DNA of 64,000 nt. Origin: CAYSRJ01 sp964521865 (GTDB lineage: Bacteria; Spirochaetota; B62-G9; DRHN01). The notes beneath the pieces are model-generated. The model was not told where the DNA came from and made no database searches. It saw only the letters and a list, made by a program, of their open reading frames with translations. The stretch lies in NCBI GenBank assembly GCA_964521865.1, contig CAZFTJ010000007.1, positions 114,325 to 178,324 of the forward strand, written 5' to 3'. Made by a program: the position numbers and the translations under genes. Shown here one piece after another: positions 26,664 to 34,727 of the stretch; position 1 is the first letter of the stretch, and each line of letters begins with the position of its first letter.

Positions 26664-27452
26664 TTACATAGACCCTGCCCGGGTATTCTCATGCTGTCGG
26701 GCAAGCGGGCTCAGGTCTCTCAATTTTTCGACTACTTCCCCGGTATGGAATACCGTGTAGTCGATATCCTCTTTTGACGTGTACCTGCTCGGAGAAAAGC
26801 GTATCGATCCGTGCGCGCGCTCGTGTGAGAATCCCATCGAGAGGAGCACATGACTTGCCTGCAGAGAGCGGGAGAAGCACGCCGAGCCGGTAATAACGGC
26901 GACACCCCTCATGTCGAGATGCAGGACAACCGATTCTCCCTCTATATAGTCGAAGGACACATTCAAATTATTGGAAAGCCTTTTATTGAAATCGGATGAG
27001 CCGTTCAGATGAATACCGTCGATGCCGGACAAAAGCCGATCGTAGAGGTAATCTCTCAGCTCCCTGACGCGGTCTCTATCCCTTTCGGAGTAGAGCTCAC
27101 AGGCCCTGCCGAAACTCGCAATACCGGCCACGTTTTCAGTACCGCCTCGAAGGTCAAACTCCTGATACCCGCCGCCGATTTCTTTGAAGCTCTTCGCAAG
27201 ATCGTTCAGGGAAGCGACGTTTGATTTCTTCATCCTTCTTTTTATCATGTATCTTCCCAGACCGAAGAGATTCATTCGCGAAAGCGGCGCTTTTCTGAAT
27301 CCGTTTTTCAAAAACGCGTTCAACTCCCAGAAGGTGAAGAAGAGAGTTACCGAAAAACCCATGGAGAGGTAGCCGTTTCCAACGATAAAGGCGCTCAGTA
27401 TCTTGTCAAAACCACCGCTGTGAACGATAAGGGTTGCCTTTTTCATTTCCAT
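26664..27452 (-). CDS. DsrE-like domain joined in frame to the C-terminal half of a cysteine desulfurase
   Basis: A 262-residue chimera. Residues 1-91 match the DsrE/DsrF sulfur-relay family (KKATLIVHSGGFDKILSA, FFTFWELNAFL, KKSNVASLNDLAKSFK). From residue 92 it continues as NifS/IscS starting at GGGYQEFDLRGGTENVAGI, through the catalytic-Cys loop ITGSACFSRSLQASHVL (Cys192) to AHGSIRFS and the C-terminal helix. The PLP-binding half of NifS, with the Schiff-base lysine, is missing, and so is the end of DsrE. It cannot desulfurate cysteine alone. Start chosen at the ATG ten bases after GAAAGAGG. Confidence 0.75.
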   Translation of the reverse strand: MEMKKATLIVHSGGFDKILSAFIVGNGYLSMGFSVTLFFTFWELNAFLKNGFRKAPLSRMNLFGLGRYMIKRRMKKSNVASLNDLAKSFKEIGGGYQEFDLRGGTENVAGIASFGRACELYSERDRDRVRELRDYLYDRLLSGIDGIHLNGSSDFNKRLSNNLNVSFDYIEGESVVLHLDMRGVAVITGSACFSRSLQASHVLLSMGFSHERAHGSIRFSPSRYTSKEDIDYTVFHTGEVVEKLRDLSPLARQHENTRAGSM

Positions 27453-27541
27453 GTCTTTCACGCCTCTTTCTATTCTTTCATCGATTCTTCAGAGTTCATC
27501 CCGGCAGATCCCCCGTTTTTGAGGCATTCTGCAACTGTCTT

Positions 27542-27775
27542 TCAGGATACGGTAAAAATGATGTGCCAGTTTCCATTCTCGTTTCCCTTTTCAAGGATTT
27601 TCAGACCCATCGCATCGAGGGCCATGGGTATCTCCAGAAAAGATTGAGGATGACTGCCGATGACCCTGATTATATCACCGGGCTCTGCCTCCATAATCGC
27701 CTTTCTCGTATTGACGAGCGGCATAAGGCAGTTTTCCGAAGTACAATCGACGGTTTTGAATACTGTTTCAGCCAT
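27542..27775 (-). CDS. TusA/SirA-like sulfur carrier protein
   Basis: A 77-residue protein with a TusA fold. The sulfur-carrying cysteine lies in ENCLMPLVNTRKAI (Cys16), a variant of the usual CPxP motif in which the first Pro is replaced by Leu and the second kept. It would receive persulfide sulfur and pass it on. The start is the ATG six bases after GGGAG. It lies between the Rrf2 regulator and the DsrE chimera in one operon, in line with sulfur relay. Confidence 0.8.
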   Translation of the reverse strand: MAETVFKTVDCTSENCLMPLVNTRKAIMEAEPGDIIRVIGSHPQSFLEIPMALDAMGLKILEKGNENGNWHIIFTVS

Positions 27776-27847
27776 ACGCATCTCCCAACTTCTTCCCATT
27801 CCTCACCGCTTCAGCACCTGCAGCCCAACCCGATAGAGGATCCGGTG

Positions 27848-28300
27848 TTAATCTGCGGCAGCCGTTTTTAGCCATCCCGGGTTTCGTCCATAGATTGTGA
27901 TTCCATGCTGCAGATCGCCGATTGAAGTTTTTTCAAGGGCATCGTACATCTTCTGCCGTGCTTCTTCAAATGCATGTTTTATAGGACAGTTTTGCGTTAT
28001 ACCGCAGCTTCTTTCCCGTGAAATACAGTTATAGAGGGGGCGAGAGCCGTCGAGCGCCCGTACGACCTCTTTCAGCGTTATGTCCTCCGGGCTTCGATCA
28101 AGCACATACCCGCCCCGCGCCCCGCGCTGCGACATTACGATCCCGTATCTCGCAAGCTGCTGAAATACCTTTCGTAAATAGCTTTCAGGAACCTGTGCGG
28201 ATTCAGCTATGTCGTTCAGGAGCATTCCCTGTCCGCGAGCAGAACGCGCCAGGACAATGAGCCCGTGTATTGCGTATTCGATACTCGTAGGAAGCTGCAT
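27848..28300 (-). CDS. Rrf2-family (IscR-like) Fe-S regulator
   Basis: A 150-residue winged-helix regulator starting MQLPTSIEYAIHGLIVLA, with the recognition region YLRKVFQQLARYGIVMSQRGARGGYVL. Three cysteines (Cys92, Cys99, Cys105) sit in the spacing used by IscR to ligate a [2Fe-2S] cluster. It would sense cluster status and control the downstream sulfur genes. It is the first gene of the operon and an inverted repeat overlaps its own promoter, so autoregulation is likely. Confidence 0.9.
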   Translation of the reverse strand: MQLPTSIEYAIHGLIVLARSARGQGMLLNDIAESAQVPESYLRKVFQQLARYGIVMSQRGARGGYVLDRSPEDITLKEVVRALDGSRPLYNCISRERSCGITQNCPIKHAFEEARQKMYDALEKTSIGDLQHGITIYGRNPGWLKTAAAD

Positions 28301-28325
28301 GACAGCGCCTTTCTTTATTATTGAT

Positions 28326-28374
28326 AATTGAGACCCTTAATGTCCAATTAAATATCAAGAATTCATTCTGTCAA
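28326..28374 (-). promoter_or_regulatory. Promoter and Rrf2-type operator of the sulfur operon
   Basis: On the minus strand, TTGACA (28369-28374) and TTTAAT (28347-28352) are separated by 16 bases. The near-palindrome AATTGGAC-N7-GTCTCAATT (28326-28349) overlaps the -10 box and the start point, the position expected for repression. Rrf2-family operators are often such AT-flanked dyads. Confidence 0.6.
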
Positions 28375-28411
28375 TGTCAATTTTCAGATTTTTTCCGTCC
28401 TGTTTCATTTA

Positions 28412-28439
28412 TTGACTTCTTCACGGTGTATGGTATGAT
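28412..28439 (+). promoter_or_regulatory. Promoter of the amidohydrolase gene
   Basis: TTGACT (28412-28417), 16-base spacer, TATGAT (28434-28439), about 38 bases before the chosen start codon. Confidence 0.55.
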
Positions 28440-28476
28440 GTGACGATAACTCGGATATATGATCGGGGGAAAACCC

Positions 28477-29790
28477 ATGAGCAGAGTATTTGAAGAGATC
28501 TTTGAGCATGTGCAGGCACTTGAGATAATCGATACGCACGAGCACCTGCCTGCTTTCGAGAATCTGAGGGATAAAAAGACCGACGTGTTGAAAGAGTATT
28601 TGACCCACTATTTCAACTGCGATCTGATTTCAGCCGGCCTGTCCGCGGGAGACTTTGAAAAGGTGGTCGATCCAGACCTCCCTCTTTCACAACGGTGGGA
28701 AATCGTCGAGCCGTACTGGAACTTTTCGAGGCATACGGGTTATGCGCGCGCGCTTGACATTTCGGTGAAAGTGCTGTACGGCATCGACCGTATACGCCGT
28801 GAGACCATCGGGGAGCTGAACGACAGGTTTCTCGATTCTCTTAAACCGGGGCATTTCAAGAAGGTTCTGAAGGACAAATCCGGGATTCGTGTAAGCCTTC
28901 TTCACGATATTCCGAAGGAAAATGAGAAAATAGTATTTGACAGCAATTTGAAATGCGATCAGGCCTTTTTCAGAAGCGTCTACCCGATCGACGGCCTGAT
29001 CTTCCCGCAGACAGGAGATGATATCAGACGGATAGAGGAACAGGCGGGTTTTTCCATATGCGGGTTCGGGGATTACCTTAATGCTGCTGAATCGCTTCTC
29101 GACAATGCGCTGAACCACGGTGCGGTTGCGCTGAAGAGCGGCCTTGCCTATCAAAGGCCGCTGCTGTATGAACGGGTGACCATGAATGAAGCGGAAGGTG
29201 AGTTCAACGAGCTTTTCAAATACAAGCACATGGGAAATTACCTGCCGCAGGTGTTTCCACTCGGCAGGAAGTTTCAGGACTACATGATGCACTTCCTTCT
29301 GCATCGCGCGGGAAGGCGCAATCTTACCGTCCAGTTTCATACGGGTATTCAGGAAGGAAACGGCAATATTCTGAGAAACAGCGACCCCGCGCTTCTTACG
29401 AATCTGTTTCTCGAATACCCGGATGTTGATTTCGATATCTTTCATATGGGCTACCCTTTTCAGGATGTGGTATCGGTGCTGGCCAAGAACTTTCCAAATG
29501 TGTTCATCGACATGGCCTGGGCGCATATTGTTTCGCCGTCCGCAAGCGTGAACGCTCTTGCCGAATGGATTGATTCGGTTCCGGTCAACAAGATAAGCGT
29601 ATTCGGCGGGGACTATCTTTTTATAGACGGAGTGTGCGGACACCAGGCCCTGGCCAGGCAGAACGTGAGCCGATCCCTTGCCATGAAGGTCGAGGAAGGG
29701 GTGATGGAACTCGACCGTGCAAAGGAGATAGCGGATATGCTTTTTTATAAGAATCCGTATAGAATTTTCAAACTGGAAAAAAACCTCTGA
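28477..29790 (+). CDS. Amidohydrolase-family (uronate isomerase-like) protein
   Basis: A 437-residue TIM-barrel metal enzyme. The first metal motif appears as DTHEHLP near residue 18, a second His in VQFHTGIQEGNG, and an Asp in FGGDYLFIDG near the end, the pattern of the amidohydrolase superfamily and its uronate-isomerase branch. The reaction is not identifiable. The chosen ATG is seven bases after GGGGGA; an ATG 18 bases upstream is in frame but lacks a ribosome site. It is a single gene divergent from the Rrf2 operon. Confidence 0.8.
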   Translation: MSRVFEEIFEHVQALEIIDTHEHLPAFENLRDKKTDVLKEYLTHYFNCDLISAGLSAGDFEKVVDPDLPLSQRWEIVEPYWNFSRHTGYARALDISVKVLYGIDRIRRETIGELNDRFLDSLKPGHFKKVLKDKSGIRVSLLHDIPKENEKIVFDSNLKCDQAFFRSVYPIDGLIFPQTGDDIRRIEEQAGFSICGFGDYLNAAESLLDNALNHGAVALKSGLAYQRPLLYERVTMNEAEGEFNELFKYKHMGNYLPQVFPLGRKFQDYMMHFLLHRAGRRNLTVQFHTGIQEGNGNILRNSDPALLTNLFLEYPDVDFDIFHMGYPFQDVVSVLAKNFPNVFIDMAWAHIVSPSASVNALAEWIDSVPVNKISVFGGDYLFIDGVCGHQALARQNVSRSLAMKVEEGVMELDRAKEIADMLFYKNPYRIFKLEKNL

Positions 29791-29914
29791 ATTTTATGCC
29801 GGACTCTGTGTTTAGACCACGCGTTTGCCGAGTGGGCTGATTCATCACCGGCAAAAAAAATATGTGAATTTGTCCGGTAAACCGCAGATTCTTTAAAATT
29901 CATGAATTTTTTTC

Positions 29915-29943
29915 TTGACAACACTTTATTTTTCACATATGAT
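29915..29943 (+). promoter_or_regulatory. Strong sigma-70 promoter of the six-heme cytochrome gene
   Basis: A perfect TTGACA (29915-29920), 17-base spacer and TATGAT (29938-29943). The message would carry an AT-rich leader of about 130 bases before the GGAAGGAGG ribosome site. Confidence 0.7.
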
Positions 29944-30080
29944 GGTCACTAGTAAAAGTCAATAATTATAAGAATGATTTGCTATATAATAATACTAATA
30001 TTATATTATTCATTTATATTGTTAAGATTTTGTTTTTTTTTACTTTTATAAAAAATCTATTTGAGGAAGGAGGTCGGAGC

Positions 30081-31376
30081 ATGAAATTTGTTTTATGCAT
30101 CTTGGGCGTCTGTGTTCTTGCAGGATTTGTGTTCATCACGGGATGTGGAGGTATCAAGGATGATATCTCCACCAACGCGGATGATATAGCATCGAACACG
30201 GAAGCGATTGAATCGTGCCATCAGTGTCACTCCGAAACGTCGGATATAGGAAATATGATACTGGCGGCGCAGGCTGGATATGAAAACTCCGGCCATCTGC
30301 TGGGGCCGAGAACCTATGCAGAGGCAACTATTGCCACGAATACCGGTGAAACCTTTGAATTTCACGGCAGCGACGCGATGTACTGCAACGGCGATTCATG
30401 TATGAAGTGCCACACTCACCAGGGATTTGTGGAGTACGTAACCACCGGAACCAACACATCCACAGTTGTTCCTTCTGCAAGCCCTCCCGGCTGTTTTTCC
30501 TGCCATCAGCCGCATGAAAACGGCGATTTTAGATTGAGCACGACCGCCGCCGTTACTCTGGTTGACGGGAGCACCAGTTTCGATCAGGGCAGCGGAAACC
30601 TGTGCGCAGTATGCCATATGGCGACGGGAAAGGTCGACGACTTCGTCACCGGCACCTTTCCGAAGTCCATTAAATCCTACGAGGGCCCTCATCACGGACC
30701 TCAGGCTGATTTCATCATGGGAACGAATTACTGGAACAGCGGCCAGACAATGGCGGGAGTTTCGGTTCATTCCACAAAGAGCGCCACCGGTCCGCAGGAC
30801 AGCTGCGTTACCTGCCACCACTATGAATCCACCAGCAGGCAGTCCGGCTCCCTTGAAATGGGCGGGCATGGTTTCTACATGAGCGCCGATGTTCACGGTA
30901 CTGAAAAGGATCTGGGAGATGCGTGCCTGCAGTGCCATACCGGTGAGTTTACCACCGATTATTCGGGCCATGCCAACGATTTTGAAGCGAACAGCATACC
31001 GGCGCTCGATTACGATGGCGACACCACATCGGAAAATATGCTGCTCGAAATCAAGGGGCTTCGCGATACCCTGATCGGCTATTTCGGTGATGGTGCCGGA
31101 AAATTCGGCGGGGCCGGAAAAGGCCCAATTGTTGACGCGAAAACCGGACTAGCAGATCAAACATCCGGTGAACGGGGCAAGGATTGGGAGTTTTCGTCTT
31201 CGGTGAGCGTGACACAGGTCCAGGCACAGTCTCTGTGGAATTTCAAGTATTTCATGGAGGACAAGAGCAACGGTGTCCACAATCCGAAATTCGCAGCCCA
31301 GCTCCTCTGGGATGCAATCAAGAATTTGAACGATAATGCCGGGCAAGCATTGACTATCGGAACGAGCCCGCATTAA
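30081..31376 (+). CDS. Hexaheme c-type cytochrome lipoprotein
   Basis: A 431-residue lipoprotein: signal peptide ending in the lipobox ITGC (Cys22), a short coiled-coil-like linker (NADDIASNTEAIES), then six CxxCH heme sites (CHQCH, CMKCH, CFSCH, CAVCH, CVTCH, CLQCH) within the first 300 residues. The last 130 residues contain no heme site and may form a separate domain. The ATG at 30081 follows GGAAGGAGG. The lipid anchor and heme content suggest an outer-membrane electron carrier. It converges with the porin/17-heme operon, and the two share a double hairpin terminator region. Confidence 0.92.
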   Translation: MKFVLCILGVCVLAGFVFITGCGGIKDDISTNADDIASNTEAIESCHQCHSETSDIGNMILAAQAGYENSGHLLGPRTYAEATIATNTGETFEFHGSDAMYCNGDSCMKCHTHQGFVEYVTTGTNTSTVVPSASPPGCFSCHQPHENGDFRLSTTAAVTLVDGSTSFDQGSGNLCAVCHMATGKVDDFVTGTFPKSIKSYEGPHHGPQADFIMGTNYWNSGQTMAGVSVHSTKSATGPQDSCVTCHHYESTSRQSGSLEMGGHGFYMSADVHGTEKDLGDACLQCHTGEFTTDYSGHANDFEANSIPALDYDGDTTSENMLLEIKGLRDTLIGYFGDGAGKFGGAGKGPIVDAKTGLADQTSGERGKDWEFSSSVSVTQVQAQSLWNFKYFMEDKSNGVHNPKFAAQLLWDAIKNLNDNAGQALTIGTSPH

Positions 31377-31385
31377 TCGGAAAAA

Positions 31386-31420
31386 ATCGGGGGAGATGCA
31401 TAGACGTTTGTTTCCCCGAT
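31386..31420. terminator. Hairpin between convergent cytochrome genes, first of two
   Basis: ATCGGGG (31386-31392) pairs with CCCCGAT (31414-31420). A run of A lies before it on the plus strand, which becomes a T-tract for minus-strand transcripts. Confidence 0.45.
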
Positions 31421-31446
31421 GCAGTTGAGGCTTCGAACGAAAAAAA

Positions 31447-31479
31447 CGGGGAGGGTGGTGAACAGCCCTCCCCTCATTT
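31447..31479. terminator. Bidirectional terminator of the cytochrome cluster
   Basis: GGGGAGGG (31447-31454) pairs with CCCTCCCC (31465-31472). TCATTTT follows on the plus strand, and the A-run before the stem gives seven T residues for the minus strand, so it can end transcription from both directions. Confidence 0.7.
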
Positions 31480-31631
31480 TACCCGTTTACCCATCCTGTA
31501 CATCCGTAATATACCAGCCTTGATAGAGGGTACACAGTGTGTGCATGGTTTCAGCGGCGAAAAGTGTCTTTGAAGGGTAAAAGCAACCTGTCGATATCCG
31601 GCCGGCTGATTGTTACAGACGCATTTCACCC

Positions 31632-32930
31632 CTACTGATGGCAGCTCTTGCAGCTTGCCGTATCGGGATTGTAGGGATGACGTATTCTCGGGCCGATAAA
31701 GCTCGCTGTAGAGTGACAGTTCGTGCAGTCCGTTGTAACATGGTGGCCGGGTTTCTGGAGGCTGGTGTGCTCAGCCCATACCCGAGAGCTCTGATGGCAG
31801 AAGGTACAGTTGCTGCCCACTTCGCCGCTTGCAAAGTTGCCTCCCTCCATATGGCAGTTTATACAGTGTCTGTCATTGGGAGAGCCCCATAAAGCGGTGT
31901 GGGAGAACGGTTCGTTTGTGGTATGGCAGCTTATACACTCGGACTGGTTGTGACAAACGCTGCAGCTCTCACGGTCGATCTGCGCCCTGCTGCCGTGGCT
32001 GTGGATTCTCCACGCGATCGTATGACTTTTCGGCTTTTCCTTTCTGTGGCAATCAAGACAATCATTGTTGCTCTGCGGCGTGTGGCACAGGGTGCAGTAT
32101 GTGTCTATTCTGGCCTGGGTGAGCCCCTTGCCGTGATTACTGTCCCAGAACGGGGTGTGGTCTTTCGGACGGGTCTCTGCAAAACCCTTTACATGACATG
32201 CGTCGCAGTAACCCTTTTTCCCCACAGCAAACTGTTTGCGGTGATGGCAGTCTGTACAGCTGTTTTTCAATTCCGGTGTATGGCAGGTCCTGCAGTCGGA
32301 ATCTATTACCTTGCGGCTCAGCCCTTCTCCGTGCGTGCTTTTCCACCCCGTTGTATGGCTCATGGGCTCGATCTTTTCATACCCTTTTATGTGACACCCC
32401 GAACAATCCGACGCTTCCATAACGTGCCTTTCTGTATGGCATGTGGTGCATGTCTGCATGGACGGGAGCATCTCGTTTGCGACGATTTTTGAAGAATCTG
32501 AAACGGGGTGGCACTGCTCGCAGCTGATTCCTTTTTCTTCATGCAGCTTGTGGTCGAATTTGACAAGCGGTGAAAGCCGGGTATCTTTCCGTACATGCGT
32601 TTCATTATTCGGCAGGTAGTGACAGAGTGTGCAGTCCTTGTCTTCGGATTTTTCGTTCACAGCCTCTCCATGACAGGATGAGCAAATATCATGTCCCGGA
32701 AAGGTCATGAACCGGGTATTTTGCGTATTTATTTCATGGCAGAAGGTGCAATCCAAACCGAGCACTTCACTTTTGAACTTGTGATTTATCAGTATGCCGC
32801 TTGGGAGACGTTCACGAAGGGCCCAAATCAAACCTGAGCTGCTGAAAACCACAAGAATAACGATTCCAAAGAAAATAAAGAGCATCTTTTTTTTGGATTT
32901 ACGCAGCAACACATTTTTTTTCGATCTCAT
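31632..32930 (-). CDS. Membrane-anchored 17-heme c-type cytochrome
   Basis: A 432-residue protein with a basic N-terminus and one uncleaved-looking membrane helix (about 17-38), then 17 CxxCH sites spread over the rest. The C-terminal two thirds repeat a unit of the form SHT-W-HG-G-ID-C-CHTP-N-C-DCH at least three times. Spare His residues are abundant for bis-His ligation. With its N-terminal anchor it could take electrons from the membrane and carry them through the periplasm. The ATG was chosen for the AGGTGG site that overlaps the porin stop region; the genes are 10 bases apart. Confidence 0.93.
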   Translation of the reverse strand: MRSKKNVLLRKSKKKMLFIFFGIVILVVFSSSGLIWALRERLPSGILINHKFKSEVLGLDCTFCHEINTQNTRFMTFPGHDICSSCHGEAVNEKSEDKDCTLCHYLPNNETHVRKDTRLSPLVKFDHKLHEEKGISCEQCHPVSDSSKIVANEMLPSMQTCTTCHTERHVMEASDCSGCHIKGYEKIEPMSHTTGWKSTHGEGLSRKVIDSDCRTCHTPELKNSCTDCHHRKQFAVGKKGYCDACHVKGFAETRPKDHTPFWDSNHGKGLTQARIDTYCTLCHTPQSNNDCLDCHRKEKPKSHTIAWRIHSHGSRAQIDRESCSVCHNQSECISCHTTNEPFSHTALWGSPNDRHCINCHMEGGNFASGEVGSNCTFCHQSSRVWAEHTSLQKPGHHVTTDCTNCHSTASFIGPRIRHPYNPDTASCKSCHQ

Positions 32931-32940
32931 AGCATCCACC

Positions 32941-34443
32941 TTAAAATTTATATCCTACCCTGAAATCAAATGTAAAATAAGGTCTTGGATCATCTATAAT
33001 TTCAGTCATCTCTACAGCGGTAACGTCGTTTATTTTGTCGGTGCTCGTCAGGGAGGTGAGCTCGGCAACCTCGTAGGATGTTTTGAAGGACACGTCGACC
33101 GATTTAAGAAGGCTCCATTTGCATTTCAGATAGTATTCCTGGGCGAAAAATTCGTCCTCAATGGCAGTCTGGGTGTAGTTCGTTTCAAACTTGTTGACAT
33201 TGTACGATGAGCCCAGCTGCAATTTTATTTTTTCCCACTTTTTTGCAATTTCACCGCCCACTGTGTAAATATCATTTTTTACGCCGGAGGTGAGGATAAA
33301 CTCATAAAAGATCTGTAAGAACCAGCTGTTGTGCAACGATACATTTGAACCGATGCTCAACATATTGTACCGGGGGTTGAACTGAGATTCGTCGGCACTG
33401 TCGGTTGGCTGCCTGTACTCGTAACGGAGCTCCAGCGATATATCGTTCCCCGTTCCGATCAAGTTGAGGACGTCTGCAAAGCTTTTTGAAAGATCGACAG
33501 CCGTGCGAAGGTATGGGTGACTCGCCGTCAGGATTGAGGAAAACTGAGTCAGTCTGTCTCCGAAATCCGAGATGTCCATCAACTGCATATAATACTCAAA
33601 GTTATAATAGAGCAGGAATTTTTCGATATCACCGTTAACCCAGACGCGAACGAATTTCGGAGTAGTATCGAAAAAGGAGGTCGTGAAGCCGGTTCGCAGC
33701 CAGGGAGAGTAATAATAGTTAACCTTTGCTTTGATAATGTGATCGCTCGAAAGAAAGTCATCCTGTGGTTCTCCAATGAGCGTATCGGTCCGGGTCAACT
33801 CCCGGAGAAACAGATAGCGCAGAAAAAAGTTCAACCCCTGATCGGGTAAGAGAAAATCCGTACCGGCTCCGATGATACATTCACCTTCGCCCCAGTAATA
33901 TTTAAAATTTCCAATGTAGTCGTAGTGCCAGGGCTTTCCGCCGAAGAGCTCGATTCGAAACCAGTCTACCGGTTTCCCCCAGAGCATTAAGCCGTCGAAT
34001 TGAGAAAAATCATATTCATACGGATTGTATCGCCCGATAAGACCGCCGTATTTGTCGGTATTGTATTTCAGATAGGCCGTATAAATTCTGTACTCGAGGC
34101 TCTGGTCCTTGTTTACGGCATCCGGCAAACCACGAAAGGCTATGTCTGTTTTTTCCTCGCCTGTGGCCGAAACTGAATTTATTGTACCGTTCAAGTCTTT
34201 TCGTGCGCCTCCATACCACTCGAAACTTAGTTTGTCGGAGAAATAGAGATCAATATAGTGGTATTGGTAGATATCCTGATCAGACGCGTTATCGCCTGTC
34301 TGAAGCTGATAACGGGTATCGATTCTTCCCTGATACTCGACCGCAGCTCCGAAAGTCGGTATAGAAATGAATATGCACAGTAAAAACACAACTCCCATCG
34401 AGCTATTTACAAAAAGCCTTTTCACCCGGTTGCTCCGCTTCAA
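32941..34443 (-). CDS. Outer-membrane beta-barrel porin of a porin-cytochrome complex
   Basis: A 500-residue protein with a signal peptide (MKRSNRVKRLFVNSSMGVVF, cleavage near FGA) and alternating aromatic beta-strands typical of outer-membrane barrels, ending in RVGYKF with a C-terminal Phe for BAM recognition. The start is TTG, fixed by AAGGAG six bases upstream; the frame stays open for another 19 codons. It is the first gene of the operon with the 17-heme cytochrome, the arrangement seen in MtrAB/OmbB-type electron conduits, although no sequence identity to MtrB can be claimed by eye. Confidence 0.85.
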   Translation of the reverse strand: MKRSNRVKRLFVNSSMGVVFLLCIFISIPTFGAAVEYQGRIDTRYQLQTGDNASDQDIYQYHYIDLYFSDKLSFEWYGGARKDLNGTINSVSATGEEKTDIAFRGLPDAVNKDQSLEYRIYTAYLKYNTDKYGGLIGRYNPYEYDFSQFDGLMLWGKPVDWFRIELFGGKPWHYDYIGNFKYYWGEGECIIGAGTDFLLPDQGLNFFLRYLFLRELTRTDTLIGEPQDDFLSSDHIIKAKVNYYYSPWLRTGFTTSFFDTTPKFVRVWVNGDIEKFLLYYNFEYYMQLMDISDFGDRLTQFSSILTASHPYLRTAVDLSKSFADVLNLIGTGNDISLELRYEYRQPTDSADESQFNPRYNMLSIGSNVSLHNSWFLQIFYEFILTSGVKNDIYTVGGEIAKKWEKIKLQLGSSYNVNKFETNYTQTAIEDEFFAQEYYLKCKWSLLKSVDVSFKTSYEVAELTSLTSTDKINDVTAVEMTEIIDDPRPYFTFDFRVGYKF

Positions 34444-34621
34444 TTTTTTCTCCTTACTTTTCGTCGGTATCAGAACAAATTTTTGCACGAGTTGTTGCAA
34501 ATGAACAACATAAACCCTGTGTGTCGTTCGTCCCTGTGTATTGCTATACTTAAATTATAAGATATATATAATTAATAGTTTAACTTAAGTAGTTTATTTG
34601 TCATTTTTTACAATAGTATAT

Positions 34622-34649
34622 ATAATACATAAATAATCGAATTTGTCAA
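34622..34649 (-). promoter_or_regulatory. Promoter of the porin-cytochrome operon
   Basis: On the minus strand a perfect TTGACA (34644-34649) and TATTAT (34622-34627) are 16 bases apart, in very AT-rich DNA about 170 bases before the porin start. Confidence 0.6.
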
Positions 34650-34727
34650 GTCAGATGTGCCTTTTTTAGGTATGAAATTGCAGGTATAAACATAAAGCGC
34701 ATTATAAGGAAGGAGGCGTTCCCGGTA

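Noticed and set aside
28687..29643. 318-codon frame antisense to the amidohydrolase
   Set aside because: A shadow frame; the plus-strand frame carries the metal-binding motifs and a promoter.
31899..32492. 197-codon plus-strand frame across the 17-heme cytochrome
   Set aside because: It arises from the repeated TGT/TGC-rich heme codons read on the other strand; it has no signal or ribosome site.
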